Assembly (NCBI GenBank): GCA_001820175.1
Contig: MHOT01000016.1
Span: 1-38,580, forward strand
DNA: 38,580 nt
Source: Candidatus Staskawiczbacteria bacterium RIFCSPHIGHO2_02_FULL_42_22
GTDB taxonomy: Bacteria; Patescibacteriota; Minisyncoccia; Minisyncoccales; Staskawiczbacteraceae
Direction: 5' to 3'
In this document: positions 22,440 to 29,842 of the stretch, piece by piece
How the letters are laid out: every line of letters begins with the position of its first letter
Numbering within the stretch: position 1 is the stretch's first letter
Notes under the pieces: model-generated
What the model was told of the DNA's origin: nothing
The model's database searches: none
Seen by the model: the letters and a program-made list of their open reading frames with translations, nothing else
Translations under genes and position numbers: made by a program

Positions 22440-24428
22440 ATGTTTTCCTCCACGCTTTGTAAAAATATGAGCCAAAATTATTTAGAAAACATTTTAATTG
22501 TAAGTATTGTCCCATATTTTTTAGAAAAGGAGTTTATTTGGTTCCAGGAACATTTGCAAGATATTGTGCAAAGTGTCAAAACCCAGACATTTTTTCAGGA
22601 TAACGTGGCTTTCTTACGAACAGGCGAAAGCCATAATATTTCTCAATTACTAAGAAAATTGGATGAAATGGGGTATGAAAAAGTATTTACAGTGTCCGAC
22701 CCCGGAGAATTTTCAAGCCAGGGAGGAATTATTGAAGTATTCCCTATTAATATGCTACAAGCCCTGCGCCTCGATTTTTTGGGAAACACCCTGGAAGCCA
22801 TATCTTTGCTTGATGTAAAGATTGAAAACGAAGAAAAATCCAAGGAACTATTGAAGAAAAAATTAAAGGGCCAGGCACTGTTTTCTGATGTAAAAAACTT
22901 AAAAGCAGAAGATTATTTGGTGCACTTAGACCATGGTGTGGGAAAATTTAATGGAATGAAAACCATTGAAATAGATAAGGAACTTAAAGAATATTACATT
23001 TTGAAATACGCGCAGGGCGACACCCTGTATGTGCCCGTGGAACTGGAACGGAAACTTTCTCGATACGTTGGCTTTACCAATCCCGCGGTGGCGCGCCTTG
23101 GGTCTTTGCTCTGGCAAAAAACTAAACGGAAAATAAAAGAAGAAGTAGAAAAACTGGCAAAGGAATTATTGGCTCTGTATGCCAAGAAAGAAACGGTAAC
23201 TCGCCCGCCCTATCGCAAAGACCCAGAACTTGAGCGCCAATTGCAAGAAGGGTTTTTATACCAAGAAACTCCCGATCAACTGCAAGCCATCGAAGACATC
23301 AAAAAGGACTTACAAGAAGAAAAACCCATGGACCGTATTGTCTGCGGCGATGTGGGATTTGGCAAAACAGAAATTGCCATTCGAACATCTTTTTTAGCCG
23401 CTGCCAATAATTACCAAACAGCAATTATCTGTCCCACCACCATTTTAGCCAGCCAGCACTACCAGCAATTTAAAAAACGGTTTGAGAAACTGGCCATCAA
23501 TGTTGCCATGCTAAGTCGACTTCAAACTAAGCAAGAACAGAAAAAAATACTGCAAAAAATAAAAGACGGGCAGGTGGATATTGTCATTGGCACCCATCGA
23601 CTATTGTCTAAAGACATTGAATTTAAGCGCCTGCAATTGTTAATCATTGACGATGAACAGCGCTTTGGCGTCAAACAAAAAGAAAAGTTGCGCAACCAAA
23701 ACCCCGCCATTGATTTATTAAGTTTGTCGGCAACCCCCATTCCGCGCACCATGTATCTGGCGCTTTCCAGTTTTAAAAATATTTCGCTGATGCAAACGCC
23801 GCCCAAAGGAAGAATGGCCATCCATGCCCACATCGTTCCCTATAGTAAAAAAATCATTAAGAAAGCTATTGAAAGCGAATTGGCGCGCAAGGGCCAGGTG
23901 TATTTTTTGCATAACCGCGTTGCTACCATTGAAAACATCAAACAGAATTTACAGGTCTTGGTTCCAAAAGCGCGCCTGGCCGTCATTCACGGCCGCCTCC
24001 AAGAAAAAGAACTTATGAAAACCATGAGTGATTTTTCTGAAGGAAAAACAAATGTATTGGTAGCCACCACCATCATTGAAAATGGCATTGACCTGCCCAA
24101 TGTCAATACTATTATTGTGGAAGATGCCACTCGCCTGGGATTGGCCCAGGCCTACCAAATAAAAGGGCGAGTTGGTAGATCGTTTATAAAAAGTTTTGCA
24201 TATTTGCTTTACAAGCCAAAATTTTTAACACCTATTGCCAAAGAACGACTAAAGGCCTTGCACGAAGCCAAGGAACTGGGGTCGGGGTATCGGCTGGCTC
24301 TAAAAGACCTCGAATTACGCGGCGCCGGGAACATTTTAGGCCGTGAACAATCCGGAGCCATCAATAAAATCGGACTTAATTTATACTGCCAAATACTAGC
24401 CGAATCGGTTGAAAAGTTACGAAATTAG
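22440..24428 (+). CDS. mfd: Mfd-type transcription-repair coupling factor, short at both ends
   Basis: The 662-residue frame (an alternative ATG is at 22467) starts within what is normally the UvrB-like module: the SDPGEFSSQGGIIEVFPINM block is the end of domain 1b. Then come the CarD-like RNA-polymerase-interaction domain (YLVHLDHGVGKF ... GDTLYVPVE), helicase motifs (Walker A GDVGFGKTE near 303, motif II as IIDDEQRFG), and the translocation motif GREQSG near the end. It stops at SVEKLRN, so the C-terminal D7 domain is missing, and about 350-400 N-terminal residues are absent versus the usual about 1100. A palindromic element abuts the 5' end. No good ribosome site is visible. It may be a genuine short Mfd or a damaged gene. 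Confidence 0.8.
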   Translation: MFSSTLCKNMSQNYLENILIVSIVPYFLEKEFIWFQEHLQDIVQSVKTQTFFQDNVAFLRTGESHNISQLLRKLDEMGYEKVFTVSDPGEFSSQGGIIEVFPINMLQALRLDFLGNTLEAISLLDVKIENEEKSKELLKKKLKGQALFSDVKNLKAEDYLVHLDHGVGKFNGMKTIEIDKELKEYYILKYAQGDTLYVPVELERKLSRYVGFTNPAVARLGSLLWQKTKRKIKEEVEKLAKELLALYAKKETVTRPPYRKDPELERQLQEGFLYQETPDQLQAIEDIKKDLQEEKPMDRIVCGDVGFGKTEIAIRTSFLAAANNYQTAIICPTTILASQHYQQFKKRFEKLAINVAMLSRLQTKQEQKKILQKIKDGQVDIVIGTHRLLSKDIEFKRLQLLIIDDEQRFGVKQKEKLRNQNPAIDLLSLSATPIPRTMYLALSSFKNISLMQTPPKGRMAIHAHIVPYSKKIIKKAIESELARKGQVYFLHNRVATIENIKQNLQVLVPKARLAVIHGRLQEKELMKTMSDFSEGKTNVLVATTIIENGIDLPNVNTIIVEDATRLGLAQAYQIKGRVGRSFIKSFAYLLYKPKFLTPIAKERLKALHEAKELGSGYRLALKDLELRGAGNILGREQSGAINKIGLNLYCQILAESVEKLRN

Positions 24429-24433
24429 ACCGG

Positions 24434-24469
24434 GGTTAAAAAAGGGCCAGAAGCATATGCCGCTGGCCC
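24434..24469 (-). terminator. intrinsic terminator of the 98-aa gene
   Basis: GGGCCAG / CTGGCCC stem followed on the minus strand by TTTTTTA. A second hairpin (GAGCAGGGAT / ATCCCTGCTC, about 24477-24505) overlaps the stop codon of the gene. Confidence 0.8.
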
Positions 24470-24489
24470 ATACTGTGAGCAGGGATGCG

Positions 24490-24786
24490 TCAGCTATCCC
24501 TGCTCAAAGCTTCGGCAAACCAGCGCCGAAGCTCTTGGTAGGTTTTGACCGTCCGGGGAAACGGCTGGCCAATCCTACCACATCTTTGACAACACAAAAC
24601 CTGAAAGCCGTCAGAGATGGGTTGCACGTAAACGGGGCCACGATCAGAGTCGTGACGACCGACCGTATAGGTTCCTGTGGAAGAAAATTCATCCTCTTCC
24701 GCAAAGGACCTACCACTCTCTTTCCCATTAGCGATGACACTAGAAATATCCAGTGTTTCGCCAATCTGACTGACAACAATTTTCAC
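24490..24786 (-). CDS. 98-aa protein with a CCxxC motif, unknown function
   Basis: GTG at 24786 follows GAAGAGGG by about five bases, and a good terminator follows the stop. The protein begins MKIVVSQIGETLDISSVIAN, has a Gly/Ser/Asp-rich middle, a VLCCQRCGRIGQ stretch near residues 63-74 and a helical end (TYQELRRWFAEALS). The CCxxC could bind a metal with another ligand, or be redox active. It is convergent with mfd, GC-richer, and resembles the other small minus-strand genes of 20118-21677 in layout. No family is recognised. Confidence 0.6.
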   Translation of the reverse strand: MKIVVSQIGETLDISSVIANGKESGRSFAEEDEFSSTGTYTVGRHDSDRGPVYVQPISDGFQVLCCQRCGRIGQPFPRTVKTYQELRRWFAEALSRDS

Positions 24787-24861
24787 GTTGCCCTCTTCGA
24801 AAAAATAGAGCCATTACCCGATTAATATATTACACGATATTTAAAAAATATTACAGTTTTA

Positions 24862-24870
24862 TGATATAGT
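24862..24870 (+). promoter_or_regulatory. extended -10 of dprA, leaderless position
   Basis: TGATATAGT carries the TGN extension and a TATAGT -10 (24865-24870), and the ATG begins six bases later. The -35 is poor. Same -10 wording and spacing as at the PaaX/Cas2-like gene. Confidence 0.5.
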
Positions 24871-24876
24871 AATTGC

Positions 24877-25746
24877 ATGGAAGACATTAGGGAAGTAAAA
24901 ATTACTGATAAAAATTACCCAAAACTCCTTAAAAAAATTTCTACTGCGCCCAAAGTATTGTACTATAAAGGAGTACTACCTCAAGAAAATGAAATTTGTA
25001 TTGGAGTAGTTGGCACACGACGACCATCGGTGTATGGACAGCAAGTAACCCTCCAAATTACGGGCGAATTAGCCGATGCGGGCATTACCGTTATTTCGGG
25101 CATGGCGCCCGGCATTGATACCTATGCCCATACCGCATGTGTTGAAAAAGGTGCGCGCACCATTGCGGTGCTTGGTACCGGACTTAATGAAAAAAGCATT
25201 TATCCGCAAGAAAATTTGGAACTATCACGAAATATTATTAAATACGGTGGATGCCTCATTTCAGAATTTAAGCCCGGCACTCCCGGTTACCCCAGTAATT
25301 TTGCCCAAAGAAACCGTATTATTTCAGCGTTAAGTTTAGGTGTCTTGGTAGTTGAAGCAAAAGAAAAATCCGGGTCGCTGATTACCGCCGGATACGCCAA
25401 AATCCAAAAGAAAAAATTATTTGCCATTCCGGGGCCCATTTATACCTTAAACGCCAAGGGTCCCAACAAATTAATAAAAGAAGGTGCGACATTAGTGGAA
25501 AGCGCACAGGATGTTTTGGATGTTTTAGGACTGGAGCCGCGAGGCGCGGCGCACGCGCCGCGCCTCGCGGCGGAAAACGAAACCGAAAAAGTAATTCTGC
25601 AAATATTAGAGCAAGAAGCATTATATATTGATAACATCATAGCGGCGACCAAATTAAGCCCTTCCCAAATTGCCACCACGCTTGCGTTAATGGAAATTTC
25701 GGGTAAAATACGAAACCTGGGCGGCAATGTTTACTCTTTAAACTAG
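24877..25746 (+). CDS. dprA: DprA/Smf, RecA loader for incoming DNA
   Basis: The 289-residue protein has the Rossmann-like DprA domain: GVVGTRRPSVYG near 43-54, SGMAPGIDTYAH near 74-85, FAQRNRIISALS near 142-153, and EAKEKSGSLITA near 160-171. The C-terminal winged-helix domain (about 235-289) ends in GKIRNLGGNVYSLN. Between them residues 221-232 (PRGAAHAPRLAA) are encoded by a 34-bp perfect GC palindrome, foreign in composition to the rest. The gene's stop TAG lies on the first bases of a TA-bounded element. A degenerate copy of the last coding bases recurs at 26572-26660. Function: protection of single-stranded DNA in transformation, pairing with ComEC. Confidence 0.95.
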   Translation: MEDIREVKITDKNYPKLLKKISTAPKVLYYKGVLPQENEICIGVVGTRRPSVYGQQVTLQITGELADAGITVISGMAPGIDTYAHTACVEKGARTIAVLGTGLNEKSIYPQENLELSRNIIKYGGCLISEFKPGTPGYPSNFAQRNRIISALSLGVLVVEAKEKSGSLITAGYAKIQKKKLFAIPGPIYTLNAKGPNKLIKEGATLVESAQDVLDVLGLEPRGAAHAPRLAAENETEKVILQILEQEALYIDNIIAATKLSPSQIATTLALMEISGKIRNLGGNVYSLN

Positions 25747-25914
25747 TGTCTCATTCATTTAATTTTTATGTAATGAAGCTCCCTGGGCTTACGCCACAGG
25801 GTATCTTAAAGGAGATGTTATAATCAGAAACCTAAGGTTTCCGATACCTTCCTAAAGGGTAACCCGCGCGGCAAGATAGCCGCGGGGAATTTTCTTCAAA
25901 TGAATGAAACACTA
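25744..25914. repeat. TAGTGTCTCATTCATTT bounded element with internal hairpins
   Basis: Terminal arms TAGTGTCTCATTCATTT / AAATGAATGAAACACTA pair with one mismatch. The interior holds separate stems CCCTG/CAGGG, GGTATC/GATACC enclosing GAAACC/GGTTTC, and CCGCGCGGC/GCCGCGGGG. A structured RNA is possible. It starts on the dprA stop codon. Confidence 0.7.
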
Positions 25915-25934
25915 GATTAACCAAATTACATGCA

Positions 25935-25973
25935 ATACTCTATTTTGCACGATCGTTACAAATAGAGTATAGT
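25935..25973 (+). promoter_or_regulatory. 36-bp palindrome embedding the promoter of the PaaX/Cas2-like gene
   Basis: Arms ATACTCTATTT / AAATAGAGTAT (25935-25970) flank a centre containing ACGATCGT. TTGCAC (25945-25950), 17 bases and TATAGT (25968-25973) lie within and at the edge of it, and the ATG follows six bases after the -10. An operator overlapping -35, spacer and -10 fits autoregulation. Confidence 0.65.
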
Positions 25974-25979
25974 GATACT

Positions 25980-26504
25980 ATGAAACTTACACTTACCGAT
26001 AAATTTTTATGGGACATTTACGGCATTCTCGAAAAGACAGAAGACGTTGCAGCTTTTATATTAAATCCTCGTGCAATAAAATTTATGCCGGGACCCAAAA
26101 ATCCGATTTTTGAAAAGTACCGGCATGATAAAAATAGGGCGAAATTCAGTAAATTGGTGTATTATGCCAAACGAAATAATTATATACGGGTTGAAAGTTT
26201 AAAAGGCAAACAGGCGATTATTCTTACCAAAGAAGGATTAAGCAAGGCCTTGAAGGCAAGTTTTGAAATCGAAGGACGAAAAAAAAGAAAAGATGGTAAA
26301 TGGGTAATGCTGATTTTTGACGTGCCGGAAAAACATAAAAAAGCCCGGAACTTATTAAGAAGCATCCTGCATAATTTAGGATATAAATTATTTCAAAAAA
26401 GCGTTTGGATTTCACCGTATGACATATCTGAAAAAACCGAGTATCTGCTGCAATTACATTCTCTGGACGGCTACGTTAAAATATTTTTAATAGAGGAAAT
26501 CTAA
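25980..26504 (+). CDS. PaaX-like protein: winged helix plus Cas2-like ferredoxin domain
   Basis: The 174-residue protein has an N-terminal helical, winged-helix-like part (about 1-95; YYAKRNNYIRVE then AIILTKEGLSKAL) and a C-terminal domain (about 107-174) reading WVMLIFDVPEKHKKARNLLR, then KLFQKSVWISPYD and IFLIEE. FDVPE plus the basic helix and QKSVW(I/V)(S/Y)P strand is the Cas2/PaaX-middle-domain pattern. In Cas2 the aspartate of the first strand is catalytic or structural; here it is FDVP. No cas1, repeats or spacers are present. Family members act as transcription regulators. Flanking palindromes and its promoter support autoregulation; a role in mobility is only an inference. Confidence 0.78.
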   Translation: MKLTLTDKFLWDIYGILEKTEDVAAFILNPRAIKFMPGPKNPIFEKYRHDKNRAKFSKLVYYAKRNNYIRVESLKGKQAIILTKEGLSKALKASFEIEGRKKRKDGKWVMLIFDVPEKHKKARNLLRSILHNLGYKLFQKSVWISPYDISEKTEYLLQLHSLDGYVKIFLIEEI

Positions 26505-26522
26505 TAACATCGATATTATAAT

Positions 26523-26558
26523 ATACCCTAAATTACGCGATCGTTAAATTTAGGGTAT
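26523..26558. repeat. second 36-bp palindrome, downstream of the PaaX/Cas2-like gene
   Basis: Arms ATACCCTAAATT / AATTTAGGGTAT around the same CGATCGTTA core as the copy at 25935. Where the two copies differ in the left arm (T/C at position 5, TT/AA at 9-10), the right arm differs to match. Confidence 0.75.
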
Positions 26559-26571
26559 GTGGCTATAGTGG

Positions 26572-26660
26572 CAAATTGCCCCACCATATCCCCGTTTGAA
26601 CTTATGGAAATTTCGGATAAGATATGAAACCTGGGAGGCAATACCCATTCGCTGAATTAA
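26572..26660 (+). pseudogene. remnant duplicate of the dprA 3' end
   Basis: From the ATG at 26604, 34 of 38 bases match dprA from 25690, and the conceptual translation MEISDKI-stop-NLGGNTHSLN-stop parallels MEISGKIRNLGGNVYSLN-stop. The word CAAATTGCC is also shared just upstream (26572; in dprA within the codons for QIA). It is a broken copy interrupted by a TGA. Confidence 0.75.
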
Positions 26661-26714
26661 TTTTTAATTTTCAATTTTTAAAATAATTTCCGAATTAATT
26701 AATTTCTAAAAAAT

Positions 26715-27443
26715 ATGAAAGAAATAATGCCAGTACCACAAGAAGATTTAGAGCCAGAAGCTAAACACGAAAAAAAGTATAATTTTGAAAAAATGGCAGA
26801 AATCGAACCCGCTGCGGCTTCTTTAGTTGAGCAATTAAAAGAAGCAATTGTAAATGCTGAGTATAGCGCAATATTAAGTGATGATGCTGGAGGAAGAATT
26901 CCTACATTAATTTTAGATAAAATATTTAAAGAAAAATCACCAGAAAAAATAAAAACTTATTTTTTAGCAGCTGGGATTGATCTTCACTATATTAATGAAT
27001 CATATAATAAAAATACAGAAGAATATAAGGCAATAATCAGATACCTAGAAAAGATGGATTTTGGAAAAAAGAAGACGTTAATTGTAACACAATTTTGCGG
27101 TTCAGGTAAAAGCTTGGAAAGTATAGGATTATTATTAAGGAGTATTGGGATCAACCAGTTTGATTTTGCGAGTTTATATAAATATCATATTAGCCCAAGT
27201 AAAGAACAGTTGAGACAATCATTTGATCGTAAATTCGAATCTAAGTTATTTTTTTCAAAAGAAGAAAAAGTACCTAAGTGGATTATACAAGACCATGAAG
27301 CAATATCGGGAGTAAGAAAAAAAATGGGAATAAACCCTTCGGTAGAAATTGCTGCGAGTTATGAGCATATAAAAAAATCCAGAGAAGATGTAAAACTAAT
27401 GGCCGAAAGAGTTATCGAAAAAGTTTGGCCGGAAAATAAATAA
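26715..27443 (+). CDS. phosphoribosyltransferase-fold-like protein, degenerate PRPP loop
   Basis: The 242-residue protein resembles a type I phosphoribosyltransferase fold: YSAILSDDAGGRIPTLIL near 49-66 stands where such enzymes have their first hydroxylated phosphate loop strand, and KKTLIVTQFCGSGKSLESIG near 118-137 stands where the PRPP motif (VDDxxxTGxT) lies. The acidic pair is replaced by Thr-Gln and the loop is GSGKS, so catalysis is doubtful. The C-terminus is charged and helical. Codon use is more AT-biased than topA, which follows by 6 bases. Related proteins could act as sensors or regulators; uncertain. Confidence 0.5.
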   Translation: MKEIMPVPQEDLEPEAKHEKKYNFEKMAEIEPAAASLVEQLKEAIVNAEYSAILSDDAGGRIPTLILDKIFKEKSPEKIKTYFLAAGIDLHYINESYNKNTEEYKAIIRYLEKMDFGKKKTLIVTQFCGSGKSLESIGLLLRSIGINQFDFASLYKYHISPSKEQLRQSFDRKFESKLFFSKEEKVPKWIIQDHEAISGVRKKMGINPSVEIAASYEHIKKSREDVKLMAERVIEKVWPENK

Positions 27444-27449
27444 AAAATT

Positions 27450-29507
27450 ATGGCAACGCTTCTTATAGTGGAGTCACCCACGAAGGCAAAGACCCTGGGG
27501 AAATTTTTGGGGAAAAATTACAAAATAATGGCGTCTTTTGGGCATGTGCGGGATTTGCCGAAAACAAAACTGGGGGTTGATGTTGATAAAAATTTCGAAC
27601 CTACTTATATTATTCCCGCCAAGGCAAAAAAAGTGGTGGCCCAATTAAAAAAAGATGCTAAAGCCGCCGACGAGGTGATTTTGGCAACCGACCAAGACCG
27701 CGAGGGAGAGTCAATTTCCTGGCACCTGGCCCAAGCGCTAAAATTAAAAGATCCAAAAAGAATTGTATTCCACGAAATTACCAAAACAGCCATTGAGCAT
27801 GCCTTAAAAACTCCGGGCACCATTGATATGAACTTGGTGAATGCCCAGCAAGCCCGCCGAATTTTAGACCGGATTGTGGGCTACAAGCTATCTCCCTTTT
27901 TATGGAAAAAAGTGGCTAAAGGACTTTCGGCCGGACGCGTGCAATCGGTTGCAGTGCGACTGGTAGTAGAAAAAGAGCGGGAAATTCAAAAATTCATAGC
28001 CGTTGAATACTGGACGGTCGAAGCGCTGCTTCGACCGCAAATCCTAAATCCTAAATCCGAAATCCTAAAAGAATTTTCTGCATTTTTGATTAAAAAAAAT
28101 GGCGAAGTGATTGATAAATTAGAAATTAAAAATAAAGCAGAGGCCGACCAAATACTTTCGGCTCTTGAAAACGCAACTTACCAAATAGAAAAAATTACCA
28201 AAAAAGAAACGAAGCGAAATCCCCTGCCGCCATTTACTACCTCAACTCTGCAGCAAAGTGCAGCTAATAAATTTGGCTTTAGCGCTAAAATGACGATGGC
28301 CGTTGCCCAAAAATTATATGAACAAGGGCATATCACTTACCACCGAACCGACTCGCTGAATTTGTCGGAAATGTCACTGGTGGCCGCAAAATCCTATATT
28401 ACAAAAACGTTTGGCAACAATTATTTTAAAGGCACCGCATTTAAAGCCAAGGGAAATGCCCAAGAAGCACACGAAGCCATTCGCCCCACCTTTGCAGACA
28501 AAAATCCAGAGACAGCAAAAGGTGAATTAGAAGGCGCTCAACTGAAACTGTACACCTTGATTTGGCAGCGTTTTTTGGCATCGCAAATGACACCGGCTAT
28601 TTTTGATGCAACTTCCATTGAAATCAGCGCGAATGATTTCACTTTTGGCGCCAACGGCCAAATGCTAAAATTTGATGGATTCTTAAAAGTGTATCCCATG
28701 AAGTTTTCTGAAAATGAAATGCCGACATTGCAAGAAAAAGAAATTTTGGATTTGAGGGAACTAAAATCTACGCAACACTTTACCGAACCGCCGGCCCGTT
28801 ACAACGAGGCCTCACTTATTAAGGCCCTGGAAAAACATGGCATTGGGCGTCCGTCTACCTATGCACCGACGCTTTCTACCATACAAGATAGGCATTACAT
28901 AGAAAAGAATGATCAAAAACGGTTTTTCCCTACCGAAATGGGTTTTATTGTTAATGATATCTTAGTGGCAAATTTCCCGCAAATTGTGGACATTGATTTT
29001 ACGGCCAGCATGGAAAAGGAACTGGACGAAATTGCTGAAGGCAAAGATACTTGGGAAAAAACCATTAGGGATTTTTATGGCCCATTTGCCAAAAACTTAA
29101 AAGAAAAATATGAAGATGTCCCCAAAGAAAATTTGGACATAAAAACCGATAAAGTGTGTCCAAAGTGTCAAAAGCCCATGATAGAAAAAATGGGCAGATT
29201 TGGAAGATTTTACGCCTGCACGGGTTTTCCTGAATGTAAACATACCGAATCGGTAATAAGTGGCGCATCCCCCCAGGCGATAAAAATAGATATTACGTGC
29301 CCTAAATGTAAAACCGGCCAAATCGTTGCCAAAAAAACCAGAAAGGGTAAATTATTTTACGGCTGTGATAATTATCCTACGTGCGATTTTGCCGCCTGGG
29401 ATAAACCCATTGGCGAATTTTGCCCGACCTGCAAATCCATTCTGGTAGAAACCAAAGCCGGAAAAATAAAGTGCTCAAATAAAGAGTGTGATTTTAAGAA
29501 AGAGTAA
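27450..29507 (+). CDS. topA: DNA topoisomerase I with three C-terminal zinc ribbons
   Basis: The 685-residue type IA topoisomerase has the Toprim domain (VESPTKAKTLGKFL at the N-terminus, DQDREGE near 81-87), active-site Tyr297 in HITYHRTDS, and the conserved AHEAIRPT and GIGRPSTYAPT segments. Three C4 zinc ribbons follow (CPKC/C..FPEC, CPKC/CDNYPTC, CPTC/CSNKEC) from about residue 567. It relaxes negative supercoils. Residues about 195-207 (LRPQILNPKSEIL) are encoded by AAATCCTAAATCC repeats like those of the intergenic blocks, an in-frame insertion in a surface region. The gene lies six bases after the PRTase-like gene. Confidence 0.96.
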   Translation: MATLLIVESPTKAKTLGKFLGKNYKIMASFGHVRDLPKTKLGVDVDKNFEPTYIIPAKAKKVVAQLKKDAKAADEVILATDQDREGESISWHLAQALKLKDPKRIVFHEITKTAIEHALKTPGTIDMNLVNAQQARRILDRIVGYKLSPFLWKKVAKGLSAGRVQSVAVRLVVEKEREIQKFIAVEYWTVEALLRPQILNPKSEILKEFSAFLIKKNGEVIDKLEIKNKAEADQILSALENATYQIEKITKKETKRNPLPPFTTSTLQQSAANKFGFSAKMTMAVAQKLYEQGHITYHRTDSLNLSEMSLVAAKSYITKTFGNNYFKGTAFKAKGNAQEAHEAIRPTFADKNPETAKGELEGAQLKLYTLIWQRFLASQMTPAIFDATSIEISANDFTFGANGQMLKFDGFLKVYPMKFSENEMPTLQEKEILDLRELKSTQHFTEPPARYNEASLIKALEKHGIGRPSTYAPTLSTIQDRHYIEKNDQKRFFPTEMGFIVNDILVANFPQIVDIDFTASMEKELDEIAEGKDTWEKTIRDFYGPFAKNLKEKYEDVPKENLDIKTDKVCPKCQKPMIEKMGRFGRFYACTGFPECKHTESVISGASPQAIKIDITCPKCKTGQIVAKKTRKGKLFYGCDNYPTCDFAAWDKPIGEFCPTCKSILVETKAGKIKCSNKECDFKKE

Positions 29508-29549
29508 TCTTGAAATAGGAGAAAATCTGTGATAGTTTAAGCGTATTAT

Positions 29550-29633
29550 GCCCGGGTGGCGGAATTGGCAGACGCACGGGACTCAAAATCCCGCGATAGC
29601 AATATCATGTGGGTTCAACTCCCACCCCGGGCA
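29550..29633 (+). tRNA. tRNA-Leu(CAA)
   Basis: The acceptor stem GCCCGGG pairs with CCCGGGC, discriminator A at 29633. The D-loop GGCGGAATTGGCAGAC, anticodon stem CGGGA/TCCCG with loop CTCAAAA (anticodon CAA at 29584-29586), a long class II variable arm GATA-GCAA-TATC and the T-arm GTGGGTTCAACTCCCAC are present. CCA is not encoded (GCA then CTA follows). It decodes UUG. Confidence 0.95.
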
Positions 29634-29700
29634 CTACTTTTCCAGCATGGCGTGGAATACTTGAACATTATTGTAAAATCGCTGTTGAAGCGGTTTTTTG

Positions 29701-29830
29701 TAACCCCTCGCACCCGGTTGTCATTCCCGCGCAAGCGGGAATCTAGGGTGCGTGCATTTAATTCTGGATCCCTGGCTTTGGCGGGGATGACGGTGAGATG
29801 AAGCAGGATTATTAGAGGTATGAGGGGTTA
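29701..29830. repeat. TA-ACCCCTCGCAC bounded element with a different core
   Basis: Outer arms TAACCCCTC / GAGGGGTTA are those of the elements at 21797-22118, but the inside carries GTCATTCCCGCGCAAGCGGG and GGGGATGAC-type arms, a different and widespread repeat word. The 275-base stretch between the tRNA and the next gene holds this element and the promoter at 29843, nothing else. Confidence 0.8.
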
Positions 29831-29842
29831 CGCGGTTTTTTG

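Noticed and set aside
24409-24825. 138-residue plus-strand frame after mfd
   Set aside because: Antisense to the 98-aa gene, which has a ribosome site and terminator in the right orientation.
25980-26504. CRISPR-Cas locus suggested by the Cas2-like domain
   Set aside because: No direct repeat-spacer array and no other cas gene are visible; the N-terminal winged helix places the protein with PaaX-type regulators.
29556-29801. 81-residue frame across the tRNA and the next element
   Set aside because: It starts inside tRNA-Leu and reads through an inverted-repeat element; no protein-like pattern.
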